Part shown: in pieces, positions 8,151-17,896 of the stretch
Layout of the letters: each line of letters begins with the position of its first letter
Numbering within the stretch: the stretch's first letter is position 1
Assembly (NCBI GenBank): GCA_964472785.1
Contig: CAYYMH010000020.1
Coordinates: 1 to 64,000, forward strand
Length of the DNA stretch: 64,000 nucleotides
Direction: 5' to 3'
Origin: CAYYMH01 sp964472785
Lineage (GTDB): Bacteria > Zhuqueibacterota > Zhuqueibacteria > Thermofontimicrobiales > Thermofontimicrobiaceae
Notes under the pieces: model-generated
Databases searched by the model: none
What the model saw: the letters and a program-made list of their open reading frames with translations, nothing else
What the model was told of the DNA's origin: nothing
Translations under genes and position numbers: made by a program

Positions 8151-10160
8151 ATGATGAAGTCTTCTAAAAAATTGTTCTTTTATTTATTCACCATTTCAAT
8201 CCCCGTACTTTTTATTATTATTCTTGAGCTTTTTTTGAACCTTTTCAATTACGGAGACCACTTAAAGCTTATTCTCACCACAGAAAAGGATGGTCAAAAA
8301 TTCTATCAATTAAACCCGGATGTGGGACAGCGATATTTTATCAAAACCGATCAATCGCTAATTCCCCAGCTCTATCCCCAGACATTCGAGTTCAACAAAT
8401 CACCGAACACGTTCCGGATATTTTTGCTTGGCGGTTCTACGACTGCCGGATTCCCCTATGAACTCAACGCCCGATGGAACAGCCTGCTTCACGACCGACT
8501 TTCCGCCTACTACCCCGACAAAAATTTTGAAGTCATCAATGTCGGTATGTCGGCTGTGAACAGTTTTTCGGTTCTGGATTTCACCAGGGAATTAGTGAAA
8601 TATGACCCGGACTTATTTATCATTTATATGGGACATAACGAATTTTACGGCGCCTTTGGTGTCGGATCACTGGAAAAAATTGGCAAATATCCTGCTGTCA
8701 TTCGAACTTATTTAATGCTGAAAAATTTCAAAACATTTCAGTTGCTCCGCAGCATCATCAAAAATATCTTTGGCATTTTTCAAAAATCAAATCAAGAAAC
8801 GCCCAAGCGGACGCTGATGGCTTCCATTGTTCAGGAAAAGTCAATTCCGTTGGACAGTCAGGACTATCAGCTTGCAAAGCGCTATTTTTCAGAAAATCTG
8901 CGGGAGATTATCGACACGATCCATCAGCATGACTGTCCAATTTTAGCAAGCACCCTCGTCAGTAACTTGAGAGACCAGCCGCCGTTTATTTCATTATTTT
9001 CAGATACCCTTTCCTCGAAAAGCGAACAACGGTGGAATCATTTTTATGAACGCGGCAAAAAACAATATCAAATGGGTCACTACGTATTCGCACTGAGCTC
9101 ATTTCAACACGCCATGGATATTGACGCCTCACCGGCGAAACTTCATTTTGAAATGGGAAAGTGCTATTTTGCGCTCAAGGATTCCGTCAAGGCTAAAAAA
9201 GCCTTTCATCGAGCGCGTGATCTCGATGCCCTGCGTTTCAGAGCCACAACGGAATTTAATCATATTATTAAACAAACATGTCTCACCAATAAAACGCCTC
9301 TCGTTGATGTCGAGGAAACTTTTGCGACACACTCAAAAATGGGGATTATCGGAAACGAATTTATTACCGAACATCTCCATCCGAATTTTGATGGCTACTT
9401 TCTGATGGCAAAAACTATCGCTTCAGCCATTGTCGAATACAACTTTTTTAATGATAATCCGAGAAACCTGCAGTATTCGGATGACTACTTTAAGAAGATT
9501 TCATCTGTGACCCTTTTGGACAAAGCCCTTGGAGACGTTAAAATTCAAAAACTGACCTCGGAATGGCCCTACAAAAACACAGTCAAGATAATAACATATC
9601 CTGACCCGAATTTAAAATCTGTGGTCGAAAAAATTGTTCATGATTATAACAGCGGCGAAATATCATGGAACGAAGCGCACTACAGACTTGCTCAATATTA
9701 TTCCGAAAGAAATATTTTTGAAAAAGCGATCGGGGAATATTTGGCAGTCGTTAAAGTCGTTCCGCATAACTATTTCCCCTATGTAAAAATCGGAAATAAA
9801 TATTTTATTCAAGACAAATTAGATTTGGCTGAAGAATGGTTTCAAAGGGCACTTAAATTGGAGAACCTGCCTTTTATTCACGCAAAAATGGGCATGGTTC
9901 GCATCAAAAAAAATGAGTTTCGTGTTGCCGCCAACGACTTTGAAACTGCAATCAAAATTGACAATCAGCATTCCCAATTATCTAATGAAGAAAAAGTATT
10001 AGCGCGATATTACCTTGCGCTATGTTTTATTAAATTAGATAAAACCAGTCAAGCACAGAGCCAGATAAAGCATGTGCTCGAACTTGATCGCAATCACAAA
10101 GAAGCCAAGCAGCTATTGCGTCTTTTAAATACACAAAAAAAAGTGAATATTCAATTTTGA
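8151..10160 (+). CDS. Membrane-anchored SGNH/GDSL hydrolase with C-terminal TPR repeats
   Basis: The 669-residue protein has an N-terminal membrane helix (about residues 8-32), then an SGNH hydrolase domain: GGSTTAG with the nucleophile Ser96 (block I), GMSAVNS (block II Gly), MGHNEF (block III Asn) and HLHPNFDGY (block V His, with the acidic partner nearby). Within and after the domain are tetratricopeptide-like repeats (GHYVFALSSFQHAMDID; FEKAIGEYLAVVKVVP; LAEEWFQRALKLE). SGNH enzymes of this type act as esterases or acyltransferases on cell-surface carbohydrates. TPRs suggest a protein partner. The start is uncertain: adjacent ATGs at 8151 and 8154 lack a clear ribosome site. Confidence 0.8.
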   Translation: MMKSSKKLFFYLFTISIPVLFIIILELFLNLFNYGDHLKLILTTEKDGQKFYQLNPDVGQRYFIKTDQSLIPQLYPQTFEFNKSPNTFRIFLLGGSTTAGFPYELNARWNSLLHDRLSAYYPDKNFEVINVGMSAVNSFSVLDFTRELVKYDPDLFIIYMGHNEFYGAFGVGSLEKIGKYPAVIRTYLMLKNFKTFQLLRSIIKNIFGIFQKSNQETPKRTLMASIVQEKSIPLDSQDYQLAKRYFSENLREIIDTIHQHDCPILASTLVSNLRDQPPFISLFSDTLSSKSEQRWNHFYERGKKQYQMGHYVFALSSFQHAMDIDASPAKLHFEMGKCYFALKDSVKAKKAFHRARDLDALRFRATTEFNHIIKQTCLTNKTPLVDVEETFATHSKMGIIGNEFITEHLHPNFDGYFLMAKTIASAIVEYNFFNDNPRNLQYSDDYFKKISSVTLLDKALGDVKIQKLTSEWPYKNTVKIITYPDPNLKSVVEKIVHDYNSGEISWNEAHYRLAQYYSERNIFEKAIGEYLAVVKVVPHNYFPYVKIGNKYFIQDKLDLAEEWFQRALKLENLPFIHAKMGMVRIKKNEFRVAANDFETAIKIDNQHSQLSNEEKVLARYYLALCFIKLDKTSQAQSQIKHVLELDRNHKEAKQLLRLLNTQKKVNIQF

Positions 10161-10221
10161 GTATAATACTCAAAAATATCATATCGTAATTTCAGAACTC
10201 CTAACCTCTCGTAAACAAGAA

Positions 10222-10551
10222 CTACAATATTTTGTAGATTAGTTTGAAATTGGTGCCAGGATAAATGGTTTCAGTTTCGTTTAAAAAATCGCATAATTTT
10301 TTATCAGCCTTACTATCCCTGGGCGTGGACAATGAATGCATCCGAACAGTCAAAGTTTTGTTGCTATAATTAGAGATCAAATCAGCCTCGCTTTTGATAA
10401 TTTCTTTGACCAGCATCCGTATTTCATTGTCAGATTTTTTGTAAGAGGGAATCAATAAATTTGCCACAGCTGTTTCAGCCCGGTACGCTATCATTTTTAT
10501 TGTATTGATAAATAATTTACTTTCAGTTTTTAATTTACTCAAGTTTCGCAC
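10222..10551 (-). pseudogene. Transposase C-terminal remnant
   Basis: This 109-residue reading frame matches only the last part of a large transposase family: IKMIAYRAETAVANLL, then KTLTVRMHSLSTPR, then LNETETIYPGTNFKLIYKI. In complete elements this tail follows a DDE catalytic domain of several hundred residues, which is absent here. Its own start is therefore unlikely to be meaningful. Together with the unrelated transposase tail at 10747-11277 it marks a site of repeated insertion and decay. Confidence 0.65.
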
Positions 10552-10746
10552 ATAAATAACTACAGAGCCGGCGCATAAATTAACCCAGCGCTGAAAAGTG
10601 ATTCGTTTTCACTCAAAATTATTTAAAAATTTTGAAAATATTCTAAAATTCAGAAAATAAAATATTAAAATAAGCCAAAATCGGTATAATCGTCATTTTA
10701 ACACATACTTATCCTTAGTGATTGATTATTTTATTGTTGCAAGTAA

Positions 10747-11277
10747 TTATAATGATAGCAGAACGTGCGAGGCAAGCATTGCTTTATCCAGATGCCCTTG
10801 AAAATTCACACTATCACGTTTATTAGATTGTTCAACACAATAGTCAACTTTAATTATTTTAATCATGCGCTCGATAGCGGTTCGTTTGCTGTAGTGACTT
10901 TTCCATCGGGATAAATGCTGGGGATTGTCCCAATCTATTTGTGGAAAATCACTGGCTTTAGTGAGCAGCGTACGTCCCTGACTATTGGGGCAACAATCCT
11001 TTTTCAAAAGACAGTGTGAACAAGCCTCTAATCTTTTGTTTTTACTAGTGATAATTGGAGGTCCCCATATATATCGTTGCTTGGTTAAGTGCCGACCCTT
11101 CATCTCTAAAGGCAACCCAGCATCGCAAATTGGGACACCGTTCTTTATAAAATGATCAATGCCTGGTATATAAAAGTCAAGAGAAAAATAAAAGCATTTA
11201 ATTATGAAATGCATCTTCTGTGACGATGCATGCATTAACCCAGTCAATGCACTCCAAATAACGACATTAAAATTCAA
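10747..11277 (-). pseudogene. DDE transposase C-terminal remnant
   Basis: The frame encodes the end of a DDE transposase: GVPICDAGLPLEMKGR, a cysteine cluster (CSHCLLKKDCC), then RTAIERMIKIIKVDY, containing the acidic residue and following helix typical of the third catalytic position, then a tail of helix. The N-terminal half with the first two catalytic acids is missing. The first 24 residues of the open frame are read from the unrelated repeat at 11200-11296, so the frame is a chimera and the gene is dead. No terminal inverted repeats of a full element could be recognised. Confidence 0.7.
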
Positions 11278-11296
11278 TAAATTATTTCAATATTAT
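11200..11296. repeat. Repeat A, copy 1 (REP-like, contains GATGCATGCATT)
   Basis: About 97 bases align with 39920-40017 in the same orientation, sharing GTGACGATGCATGCATTA, then AATGCACTCCAAATAAC, then TTATTTCAA. The sequence can fold through TGCAT.../...ATGCA inverted repeats, though this copy has lost part of the left arm. It abuts the transposase remnant and is followed by repeat B. Confidence 0.8.
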
Positions 11297-11297
11297 A

Positions 11298-11433
11298 GTA
11301 ATTATTCAGCGTGTTTTTTTTGCCACCAAGGCACTAATACTCGAAGTTACACAAAGAAATACATATTTAAAAATATTCTAACAGTCTTCGCTGCTTTTCT
11401 TTGTGTATCCGAGACTCATGGCTGAACCGTAAC
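11298..11433. mobile_element. Repeat B, copy 1: 136-bp MITE-like element (reverse orientation)
   Basis: The reverse complement of this stretch aligns end to end with 39724-39860 at roughly 80% identity by eye, including the core GAAGACTGTTAGAATATTTTT and ATGTATTTCTTTGTGTAACTT (each read in two parts). Both copies begin GTTAC(T/G)GTTCAGCC and end CTGAAT(A)ATTAC, so the ends are imperfect inverted repeats. No protein is encoded. The flanking repeat A continues as AAATGGTTAAT after the element, exactly where the second copy of repeat A continues uninterrupted, so this copy is inserted inside repeat A. Confidence 0.8.
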
Positions 11434-11477
11434 ATAATATAAATGGTTAATCTAAAAATTTAGGTTAAATTTAAATA

Positions 11478-11509
11478 GCGGGGCAGTATTTTTTCCGAAA
11501 CTACCCCGC
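11478..11509 (-). terminator. Hairpin downstream of the C69 peptidase gene
   Basis: GCGGGGCAGT and ACTACCCCGC form a ten-base stem with one mismatch and a 12-base loop. It lies 18 bases beyond the minus-strand stop at 11527. The following T tract on the minus strand is weak, so termination is likely but not certain. Confidence 0.5.
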
Positions 11510-11526
11510 CTATTTATCTTATGAGA

Positions 11527-13158
11527 TCATTTATTTTCCGGTAATTCCTTCATCTCAAAATGATCTCCGGTTTCATCCACGATCTTCTGATACCAATCTT
11601 TGGGATAACCTGGATGGGTCACTTTACCATGCTCGTTCTTCACATTCCCATCGAGATATTTGTAGATTAAAAATTCGCCCAATTTTTTCCAGCGTTTGAC
11701 AGTGGAGTTACCACAATTCACTGAGTATTCGGTCAAATAATCGATCGCCAATCTCGGGGATTGCTTGTACAACGTTAATGCCGCCTTTTCGATTTCAGGT
11801 TGATCCGCCAAAAATTTACCTTCCAGCTTTCGCTGTACGATCTGCACATCTTTGATCATGTCGCTGTAGCGTTTGTAGGTATAATTGGACACGAAATTAA
11901 ACACCCAAAATGCTGATTCCCAGGTAAAATGGTGAAAGTCCCCGGTGCCCACAGCATAGCTTTTCGGCACCTCAGTTATGGCGCAGTACATCGGCACGTA
12001 AACCGTGCTGTACGTATCGTCCACACTGAACCAGAGAATGCCACCAATCGGATCCGGCAACCACTTACGCGCTTGGGAAACAAATGAAAATCCGGTTTGC
12101 TGGGTTGAAGTCGCCCGTTCATTGCAATATTTTACGCTATCTACTTCCCAGGTCAACGGCCGCCAGCGGTAAGGGAGTTTAAAAGGACCAGCACCGATGT
12201 CCTTTGTCATATCAAAATCCGAGCCCTCGAAATGATCGCGCATCAGTTCCATCACGTCATGCACCGATAATTTTTTGTCCGGTTTAATCCACAACGGTAA
12301 CGGTTCAGCGCCTTCAACACCTTTCACAAAATCCATCGACAAATTCAATGACGGTGCGGCACAGCGGAACATGCTCCACACCCTGGCTTCACAAAACCGG
12401 AGCGCACCATAATCCAATGGCGCGTATGCATCGGCAAAACTAAAATCTTTATTTTCGCCATCAAAGTAGCCCATGTGCCGGGCCAGATCGATTACATCTT
12501 TTTCGTAGAGACAATTCTTTGGATCATTCAAGGGAAATTGCCGGATCCGCGCCTGATTGGCATGGGCAGAAATATAGCCATCGGGTACTTTGCGAGCCAC
12601 CCAAACCGCGCCCTTTTTGTCCGGACCTTTTCCGATCATCTCCATGATCCAGACTTCCTCCGGATCGGCAATGGAGAACGATTCACCGGAACTGTAATAG
12701 CCGTATTCAGCGACTAAATCTGCCATGATTTGAATCGCTTCTCTGGCGGTTTTTGCCCGTTGCAGGGTGACATACATCAGGCTGCCATAGTCCATAATCG
12801 CATCCTTATTTCTCAATTCACGACGGCCGCCCCAGGTAGTCTCGCCGATGGAAACCTGGTGTTCGTTCATATTTCCGACAACGGTGTAGGTATGCTCGAC
12901 TTGTTCGATTTGTCCCAGATATTTGCCGGTGTCCCATTCATAAATATCGAGCATGGTTCCGGGTTGATAATTCGCGGCGGCTGTGTAATACAATTCACCA
13001 TAAAGCACATGCGAATCCGCCGCATAGGTAATCATGGTAGAGCCGTCTTTTGAAGCCTTCTTGGTAATTAAAAAATTGGTGCAGGCAAAAGCCGCAAAAT
13101 TAAATACCATTAAAATAACGCCGATGCATAGCATCATCTGAAGCATGTTTTTTTTCAT
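11527..13158 (-). CDS. C69 family dipeptidase (peptidase U34), secreted
   Basis: This 543-residue protein is an Ntn-hydrolase of the PepD/C69 family, which removes dipeptides or acts on amide bonds. A signal peptide (residues 1-25) ends immediately before Cys26 in ACTNFLITKKAS. In this family that cysteine becomes the catalytic N-terminal nucleophile after processing, so secretion and activation may be linked. Other family features are MNEHQVSIGETTWGGR and SFSIADPEEVWIMEM. The start at 13158 follows AGGAGGAG, which makes it preferable to the in-frame codon at 13212. It lies downstream of, and in the same direction as, the BNR protein, which suggests a shared transcript. Confidence 0.88.
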   Translation of the reverse strand: MKKNMLQMMLCIGVILMVFNFAAFACTNFLITKKASKDGSTMITYAADSHVLYGELYYTAAANYQPGTMLDIYEWDTGKYLGQIEQVEHTYTVVGNMNEHQVSIGETTWGGRRELRNKDAIMDYGSLMYVTLQRAKTAREAIQIMADLVAEYGYYSSGESFSIADPEEVWIMEMIGKGPDKKGAVWVARKVPDGYISAHANQARIRQFPLNDPKNCLYEKDVIDLARHMGYFDGENKDFSFADAYAPLDYGALRFCEARVWSMFRCAAPSLNLSMDFVKGVEGAEPLPLWIKPDKKLSVHDVMELMRDHFEGSDFDMTKDIGAGPFKLPYRWRPLTWEVDSVKYCNERATSTQQTGFSFVSQARKWLPDPIGGILWFSVDDTYSTVYVPMYCAITEVPKSYAVGTGDFHHFTWESAFWVFNFVSNYTYKRYSDMIKDVQIVQRKLEGKFLADQPEIEKAALTLYKQSPRLAIDYLTEYSVNCGNSTVKRWKKLGEFLIYKYLDGNVKNEHGKVTHPGYPKDWYQKIVDETGDHFEMKELPENK

Positions 13159-13235
13159 AAAAAATACTCCTCCTGTAAAAAATGTGTATTGATGCTTGCG
13201 AAGACATTCCATCTCCGCAAGCCTCTGATTAATAT

Positions 13236-16200
13236 TTATTCATTCCAATCCGGTAATCTGCCCGGCGTCCAAGGCGCATTATATTGTTCCATCGATTGTT
13301 CTAATTCTTTGACATCTTTTTCAATCAGCGTTTTCAGTTTTGAATACAATGGTGTGAATTCTTCTTTAATTATCTTATAAGCATTCTGTTCTGTTTGTGT
13401 AAGTTCAGTTGTGGAATTGCGATGCGTATAAGCCATCGTCCACAAGCGACTGGACAACGAAGTCGGTGGATTCTCATTTCTTCTGCTGATCGTTCTGTCG
13501 CCCTCAAATTCGAGTTGAATTTCAGACAAGGTACTTTCGATGGCTTTCACTTTTTCCATCATTTCCTGTGGCACTTTTGGCGTTTTCAGCAATGCCTGTT
13601 TAATGTGAGCAATCCGTTCCTCCAGCTCATCAGCCGCATACATCGCACCTTGAACGACTCTGAAGAGCTCCGCGGCTTTTGTCTGAAAAGTAACCAGCGC
13701 TCTGCGGTCTTTGGCAGGCAATGTCGAATTGTCCAAAGCCACCGTCTTAAATTCCTGCGGTTCGATCAACTGTGACAATTCTCTGTTGACGCTCATTGAC
13801 AGCGAAACTTTGTAGGTTCCGGGATGAACAAGCACACCGCCGTTGTCGCTTGCCAATGGATTATATTTGTCGTTTCTTAGCCGAACCGGGCTCGGATCGT
13901 GATAGCGAAAATCCCAGGTAATCCGATGAATCCCTTTTTGCGGGGACGTCGTTATTTTTCGGACCACATTTCCGTCATGATCAAAAACAGTGAATAACAA
14001 ATACGGTTTTTCTTCATTATCTTCAGCCCGCAATTCGTCCCAACTTGGATAAGGAATCGGTTTGCCTTCTTTGCGGAGTTTCTTTTCCTTTTCCTTGCGC
14101 TGTTGTTTCAATGTTTTGGGTGCTTCCTTCAAATAGTAAGTAAAGGTCGCTCCAACCGGCGGATTATCAGCGGCATAGTACATCGAACCCTGACCGTATT
14201 TCGCCCGTGTCGGAATAAACATCAGCGCATCTTTAATTTCAAAAATATGCGCCTGTTTCTGCAAAGTTTCTTCCGTTGCTGATCGCAGCGGCGTATAATC
14301 ATCCAAAATATAAAACCCTCTGCCAAAAGTCGCTGCCACCAGATCATTTTCCCGTTCCTGAATGACGAGGTCTTTCACAGAAATGGTGGGTATTCCGGAT
14401 TTCAGTTGAATCCATTTCTTTCCGCCATTGGGGCTAAAGAACACGCTAAATTCGGTCCCCACAAACAGCAGATTCGGATCGACATAATCCTGCTCAATTG
14501 TATGTACCGTACCATTTTCAGGCAAATTCCCGGCGATGCTTTTCCATGACTTTCCCTTGTCCGTGCTCTTCAGCAGATAGGGTGTGAAGTCATCGCGTTT
14601 CCGATTATCAAACGAAGCGAAAACCACATTGGCGTCATGTTTGGAAGCCAGAATGTCACTTACGTACGTCATCTCGGGAATGTCAGGAAATTTTTCGATC
14701 TTTTTCCAGTTTTCACCGGCGTCTTCGGTAATTTGAATCAATCCATCGTCAGTACCTGCATAAAGCAAGTCCTCCTGAATTGGCGATTCATCCAAAGACA
14801 CGATGGTACCATACAAAGAGGTGGAGGCATTTTTCGCGACCGCGTCCACGCTCCAAACACGTTCCATCACCGGCAACTTGTTTCGGTCGATCTGTCGCGT
14901 CAAATCGTCACTGATCACCTGCCAGGTATTTCCGCGATCATCACTGCGGAATACTTTATTTGCCGCACAGTAAACTCGGGTGTGCGAATGCGGGCTGATA
15001 AACAACGGCGTGTTCCAATTCCAGCGATAGGTGTATTCTCCTTTTCGCGGTTGCGGTTTAATGCGGATAGATTCGCCGCTCTGACGATCGTAACGTACCA
15101 TGCCGCCGTATTGTGACTCCGCGTAAACGATGTTAGGTTCCACCGGATCAATTGCAGACCAGAAGCCGTCGCCGCCATTCGTGACAAACCAATCTTCATT
15201 TAAAATGCCGTACGAGCAGGTTGTTCGGGACGGACCGCCCATGCTGTTATTGTCCTGCGTGCCGCCATAAACGTAATAAAACGGCTCCGAATTATCGACA
15301 GCAACCCGGTAATATTGGGTAACCGGCAAATTACTTTTGTGAATCCAATCGTTGCCAGCGTCAAAAGATTCGTAAATACCGCCATCGCCGCCGATGAGTA
15401 AATGTCTGGTATCATTGGGATCGATCCAGAGCGCGTGGTCATCGACGTGTCTTGCCTTGCGACCTAAATTATGCCAGGTCTTTCCGCCATCATCGGTGAA
15501 TTTCGTGACAGTGTCCATCGAATATACCTTATCCACATCTTTGGGATCACAGAAAATTTCATTGTAGTACTGCGGACTGGTGCTCATGTAACTGCTCATT
15601 TTTCTCCAGGATTCACCGCGATCTGTGGAACGGAAAAATCCGCCGCTTTCACCCTGCGCTTCGATGATCGCGTAAATCACGTCCGGATTCACCGGCGAGA
15701 TCGCCAGTCCGATTGCGCCTTTATCGCAACTGGGAATACCGGATTTAAGCTCGCGCCAGTTCTTTCCACCATCTGTGGTTTTATAAATCGCGGTTTCAGG
15801 ACCGCCGTCGATCTTTGTAAATACGTGACGTCTGCGCTGATGCGAGGCTGCGTAAATAACATCCGGATCACGTGGATCCATTACCATGTCGGAAACTCCC
15901 GTGTGTTCGCTAATCGTCAGCACCGCGTTCCAGTTTTTTCCGCCGTCGGTTGTTTTGTACAATCCGCGGTCACCGCCGGGTCCCCAAACCGAACCTTCGG
16001 CTGCCACGTAAACCACATCCGAATCTCTGGGATCGATCAAAATTTTCCCGATCTGCCGCGATGTTTTCAATCCCATATTTTTCCAGCTTTTTCCGCCATC
16101 CATGGTTTTGTAAACCCCGTCGCCGTAACCGAGAGCGCGCTGGCTGTTATTTTCACCGGTTCCTGCCCAAACAACATTGGGATTATTCGGATCCATTGCC

Positions 16201-16487
16201 AGACAGCCAATGGAATAAGCGCCGTATTTGTCAAAAATGGGATCATAGGTTGTGCCGTTGTTGGTGGTTTTCCAGATGTTTCCCGATGCGACCGCTACGA
16301 AATATTCGCTGGGGTTATCCGGATTAACCGCGAAATCACCAATGCGTCCGGAGCAATACGCGGGTCCGATACACCTGAATTTCAATCCGGAAAAAGTGCC
16401 GGAAGACATCAAGTCTTTTTCCTCCTCATCACCAAAAGCGACACTTATAAGTAACAGAATAAAAAAGAGAGCAAACAAGCGTTTCAT
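13236..16487 (-). CDS. Large secreted BNR/Asp-box beta-propeller protein (sortilin/VPS10-like)
   Basis: The 1083-residue protein begins with a clear signal peptide (MKRLFALFFILLLISVAFG). The first 700 residues hold about ten Asp-box turns of the type SxDxGxxW, such as TMDGGKSW, TTDGGKNW, STDRGESW, SDDRGNTW, TEDAGENW and STDKGKSW, which close the sheets of one or two beta-propellers. The C-terminal 300 residues are mixed beta and coiled helix (VFDHDGNVVRKI; then helices rich in Glu/Lys). Relatives are annotated as glycosyl hydrolases by analogy but usually lack proven activity. GGAGG precedes the start. Likely periplasmic or surface exposed. Confidence 0.85.
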   Translation of the reverse strand: MKRLFALFFILLLISVAFGDEEEKDLMSSGTFSGLKFRCIGPAYCSGRIGDFAVNPDNPSEYFVAVASGNIWKTTNNGTTYDPIFDKYGAYSIGCLAMDPNNPNVVWAGTGENNSQRALGYGDGVYKTMDGGKSWKNMGLKTSRQIGKILIDPRDSDVVYVAAEGSVWGPGGDRGLYKTTDGGKNWNAVLTISEHTGVSDMVMDPRDPDVIYAASHQRRRHVFTKIDGGPETAIYKTTDGGKNWRELKSGIPSCDKGAIGLAISPVNPDVIYAIIEAQGESGGFFRSTDRGESWRKMSSYMSTSPQYYNEIFCDPKDVDKVYSMDTVTKFTDDGGKTWHNLGRKARHVDDHALWIDPNDTRHLLIGGDGGIYESFDAGNDWIHKSNLPVTQYYRVAVDNSEPFYYVYGGTQDNNSMGGPSRTTCSYGILNEDWFVTNGGDGFWSAIDPVEPNIVYAESQYGGMVRYDRQSGESIRIKPQPRKGEYTYRWNWNTPLFISPHSHTRVYCAANKVFRSDDRGNTWQVISDDLTRQIDRNKLPVMERVWSVDAVAKNASTSLYGTIVSLDESPIQEDLLYAGTDDGLIQITEDAGENWKKIEKFPDIPEMTYVSDILASKHDANVVFASFDNRKRDDFTPYLLKSTDKGKSWKSIAGNLPENGTVHTIEQDYVDPNLLFVGTEFSVFFSPNGGKKWIQLKSGIPTISVKDLVIQERENDLVAATFGRGFYILDDYTPLRSATEETLQKQAHIFEIKDALMFIPTRAKYGQGSMYYAADNPPVGATFTYYLKEAPKTLKQQRKEKEKKLRKEGKPIPYPSWDELRAEDNEEKPYLLFTVFDHDGNVVRKITTSPQKGIHRITWDFRYHDPSPVRLRNDKYNPLASDNGGVLVHPGTYKVSLSMSVNRELSQLIEPQEFKTVALDNSTLPAKDRRALVTFQTKAAELFRVVQGAMYAADELEERIAHIKQALLKTPKVPQEMMEKVKAIESTLSEIQLEFEGDRTISRRNENPPTSLSSRLWTMAYTHRNSTTELTQTEQNAYKIIKEEFTPLYSKLKTLIEKDVKELEQSMEQYNAPWTPGRLPDWNE

Positions 16488-16533
16488 ATTATCCTCCTTG
16501 GGATTTTTAATTTTTATGACTTGTGTTAATTAA

Positions 16534-17628
16534 TTAATTACGTTTTAAGATGATAAAAGACAAATCATCACTGTATCTCTCATCGCCGATAAAAGAACGA
16601 ATTTCTTTTAATAACAATTTTCCGATTTGCAGCGATGACAAATGAAAATGGCTTTGCAAAAAGGTTTTCAGTCGAGCTTCCCCAAAGAATTCATCACTTT
16701 TATTTCTTGCCTCTGTAATTCCGTCTGAATAGGTAACGAATAAATCTCCGGCATCCAATTTGATGTGCTGACTCTCAAATTGAACATCCGGCTTAATGCC
16801 GATGGCAGCATTCATTGGATTCAGCTCTTTGAATTTACCTTTTTTTATCACGATCGGTGGCATGTGCCCGGCGTTTATAATGTTTATTTCATCAATATTT
16901 TCTTTAATCTCAAAATAGACCAGTGACACAAAACGCTCGGGAATCCGGTCTCGATAAAAAATCCGATTCAGCTCCTGACCCAATTTAGCTAACGAATTAA
17001 AATTATTAGCAATTGCCCGGATGGTTGCCTGAAGTTTTGCTGAGACAAGCGCAGCACCTAATCCTTTTCCGGCAACATCGGCAATGACAAAACCCCATCG
17101 ATTTTGATCGAATTCGATATAGTCAATCAAATCACCACCCACATCATTGGCTGGTTGCGTGTAAAATGTGACATCCCAACCGGTTACCAGCGGAGATTTT
17201 TTTGGCATTAATGAAATCTGGACAGCTCGCCCCACCTTGAGTTCATCATGGGCTAACAGCTTGTCCTTTAATTCGAGCATCAGAACAATAATAATGATAA
17301 CGATGCCCGGGATAAACTGATTATTTTGATTATTGGAAAAGCCGATTAACAAGATGATTCCCACGACGAATAAAATTCGGCGCACTGGGGTTAATTTAAA
17401 AAACATGCTTTTCAGAATCCACCAGGTAATTTTCAACCATCTGCGCATGCGCCCCATTTTAGCTAATCTTTTGCGGCTTTCATGGTCAATGTAAAACCGA
17501 TAGATGTCTTTGAATTCCTGGGATAAAGTTCGGGATATGTCTCCATGCCGTATATCATGGAGGAGTGTTTTGCCGAATTTTTGCTGGTGAGTTTGGGAGT
17601 GTTTTGTATTCTTCTTTTTATTGGTCAT
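16534..17628 (-). CDS. Membrane-associated SpoIIE-type PP2C phosphatase
   Basis: This 364-residue protein has two membrane helices near residues 85-100 and 105-120, then a PPM/SpoIIE phosphatase domain from about residue 150. Domain features are SLMPKKSP, DVGGDLIDYIE and FVIADVAGKGLGAAL, whose Asp and Gly residues bind the metal pair, followed by NAGHMPP and FVTYSDGITEARN. Such enzymes dephosphorylate anti-anti-sigma (STAS) proteins. No kinase or STAS gene lies beside it, unlike the second SpoIIE protein at 46027-47313, so its partner is elsewhere or is that same STAS protein. It is divergent from the LD-carboxypeptidase gene. Confidence 0.88.
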   Translation of the reverse strand: MTNKKKNTKHSQTHQQKFGKTLLHDIRHGDISRTLSQEFKDIYRFYIDHESRKRLAKMGRMRRWLKITWWILKSMFFKLTPVRRILFVVGIILLIGFSNNQNNQFIPGIVIIIIVLMLELKDKLLAHDELKVGRAVQISLMPKKSPLVTGWDVTFYTQPANDVGGDLIDYIEFDQNRWGFVIADVAGKGLGAALVSAKLQATIRAIANNFNSLAKLGQELNRIFYRDRIPERFVSLVYFEIKENIDEINIINAGHMPPIVIKKGKFKELNPMNAAIGIKPDVQFESQHIKLDAGDLFVTYSDGITEARNKSDEFFGEARLKTFLQSHFHLSSLQIGKLLLKEIRSFIGDERYSDDLSFIILKRN

Positions 17629-17896
17629 TAAAAATTTGTATCAAGAGTCTCAAGGCTAAATTAAAGTTAAGTAAAAATACAAAAATCCAGGATAAAAATC
17701 AATACAAATTATCAATTAAATTGAATTTAATGATAACTGCAGCCTACCAATCAACATGGATCAAAAATTTTGCAGAAACGCCAATGAATTTCATATTCTG
17801 AACAATCAACCCAGAAACTGCTTGATTTTTATTGAAATTCTATTTAATTACACTGTTGATAAATTATATTTACTTTTTTCAAAAAACGGAGCAAAA

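Noticed and set aside
14637..16454. Long plus-strand frames opposite the BNR protein
   Set aside because: They are antisense to a protein with ten Asp-box repeats, whose repetitive codons keep the opposite strand open.
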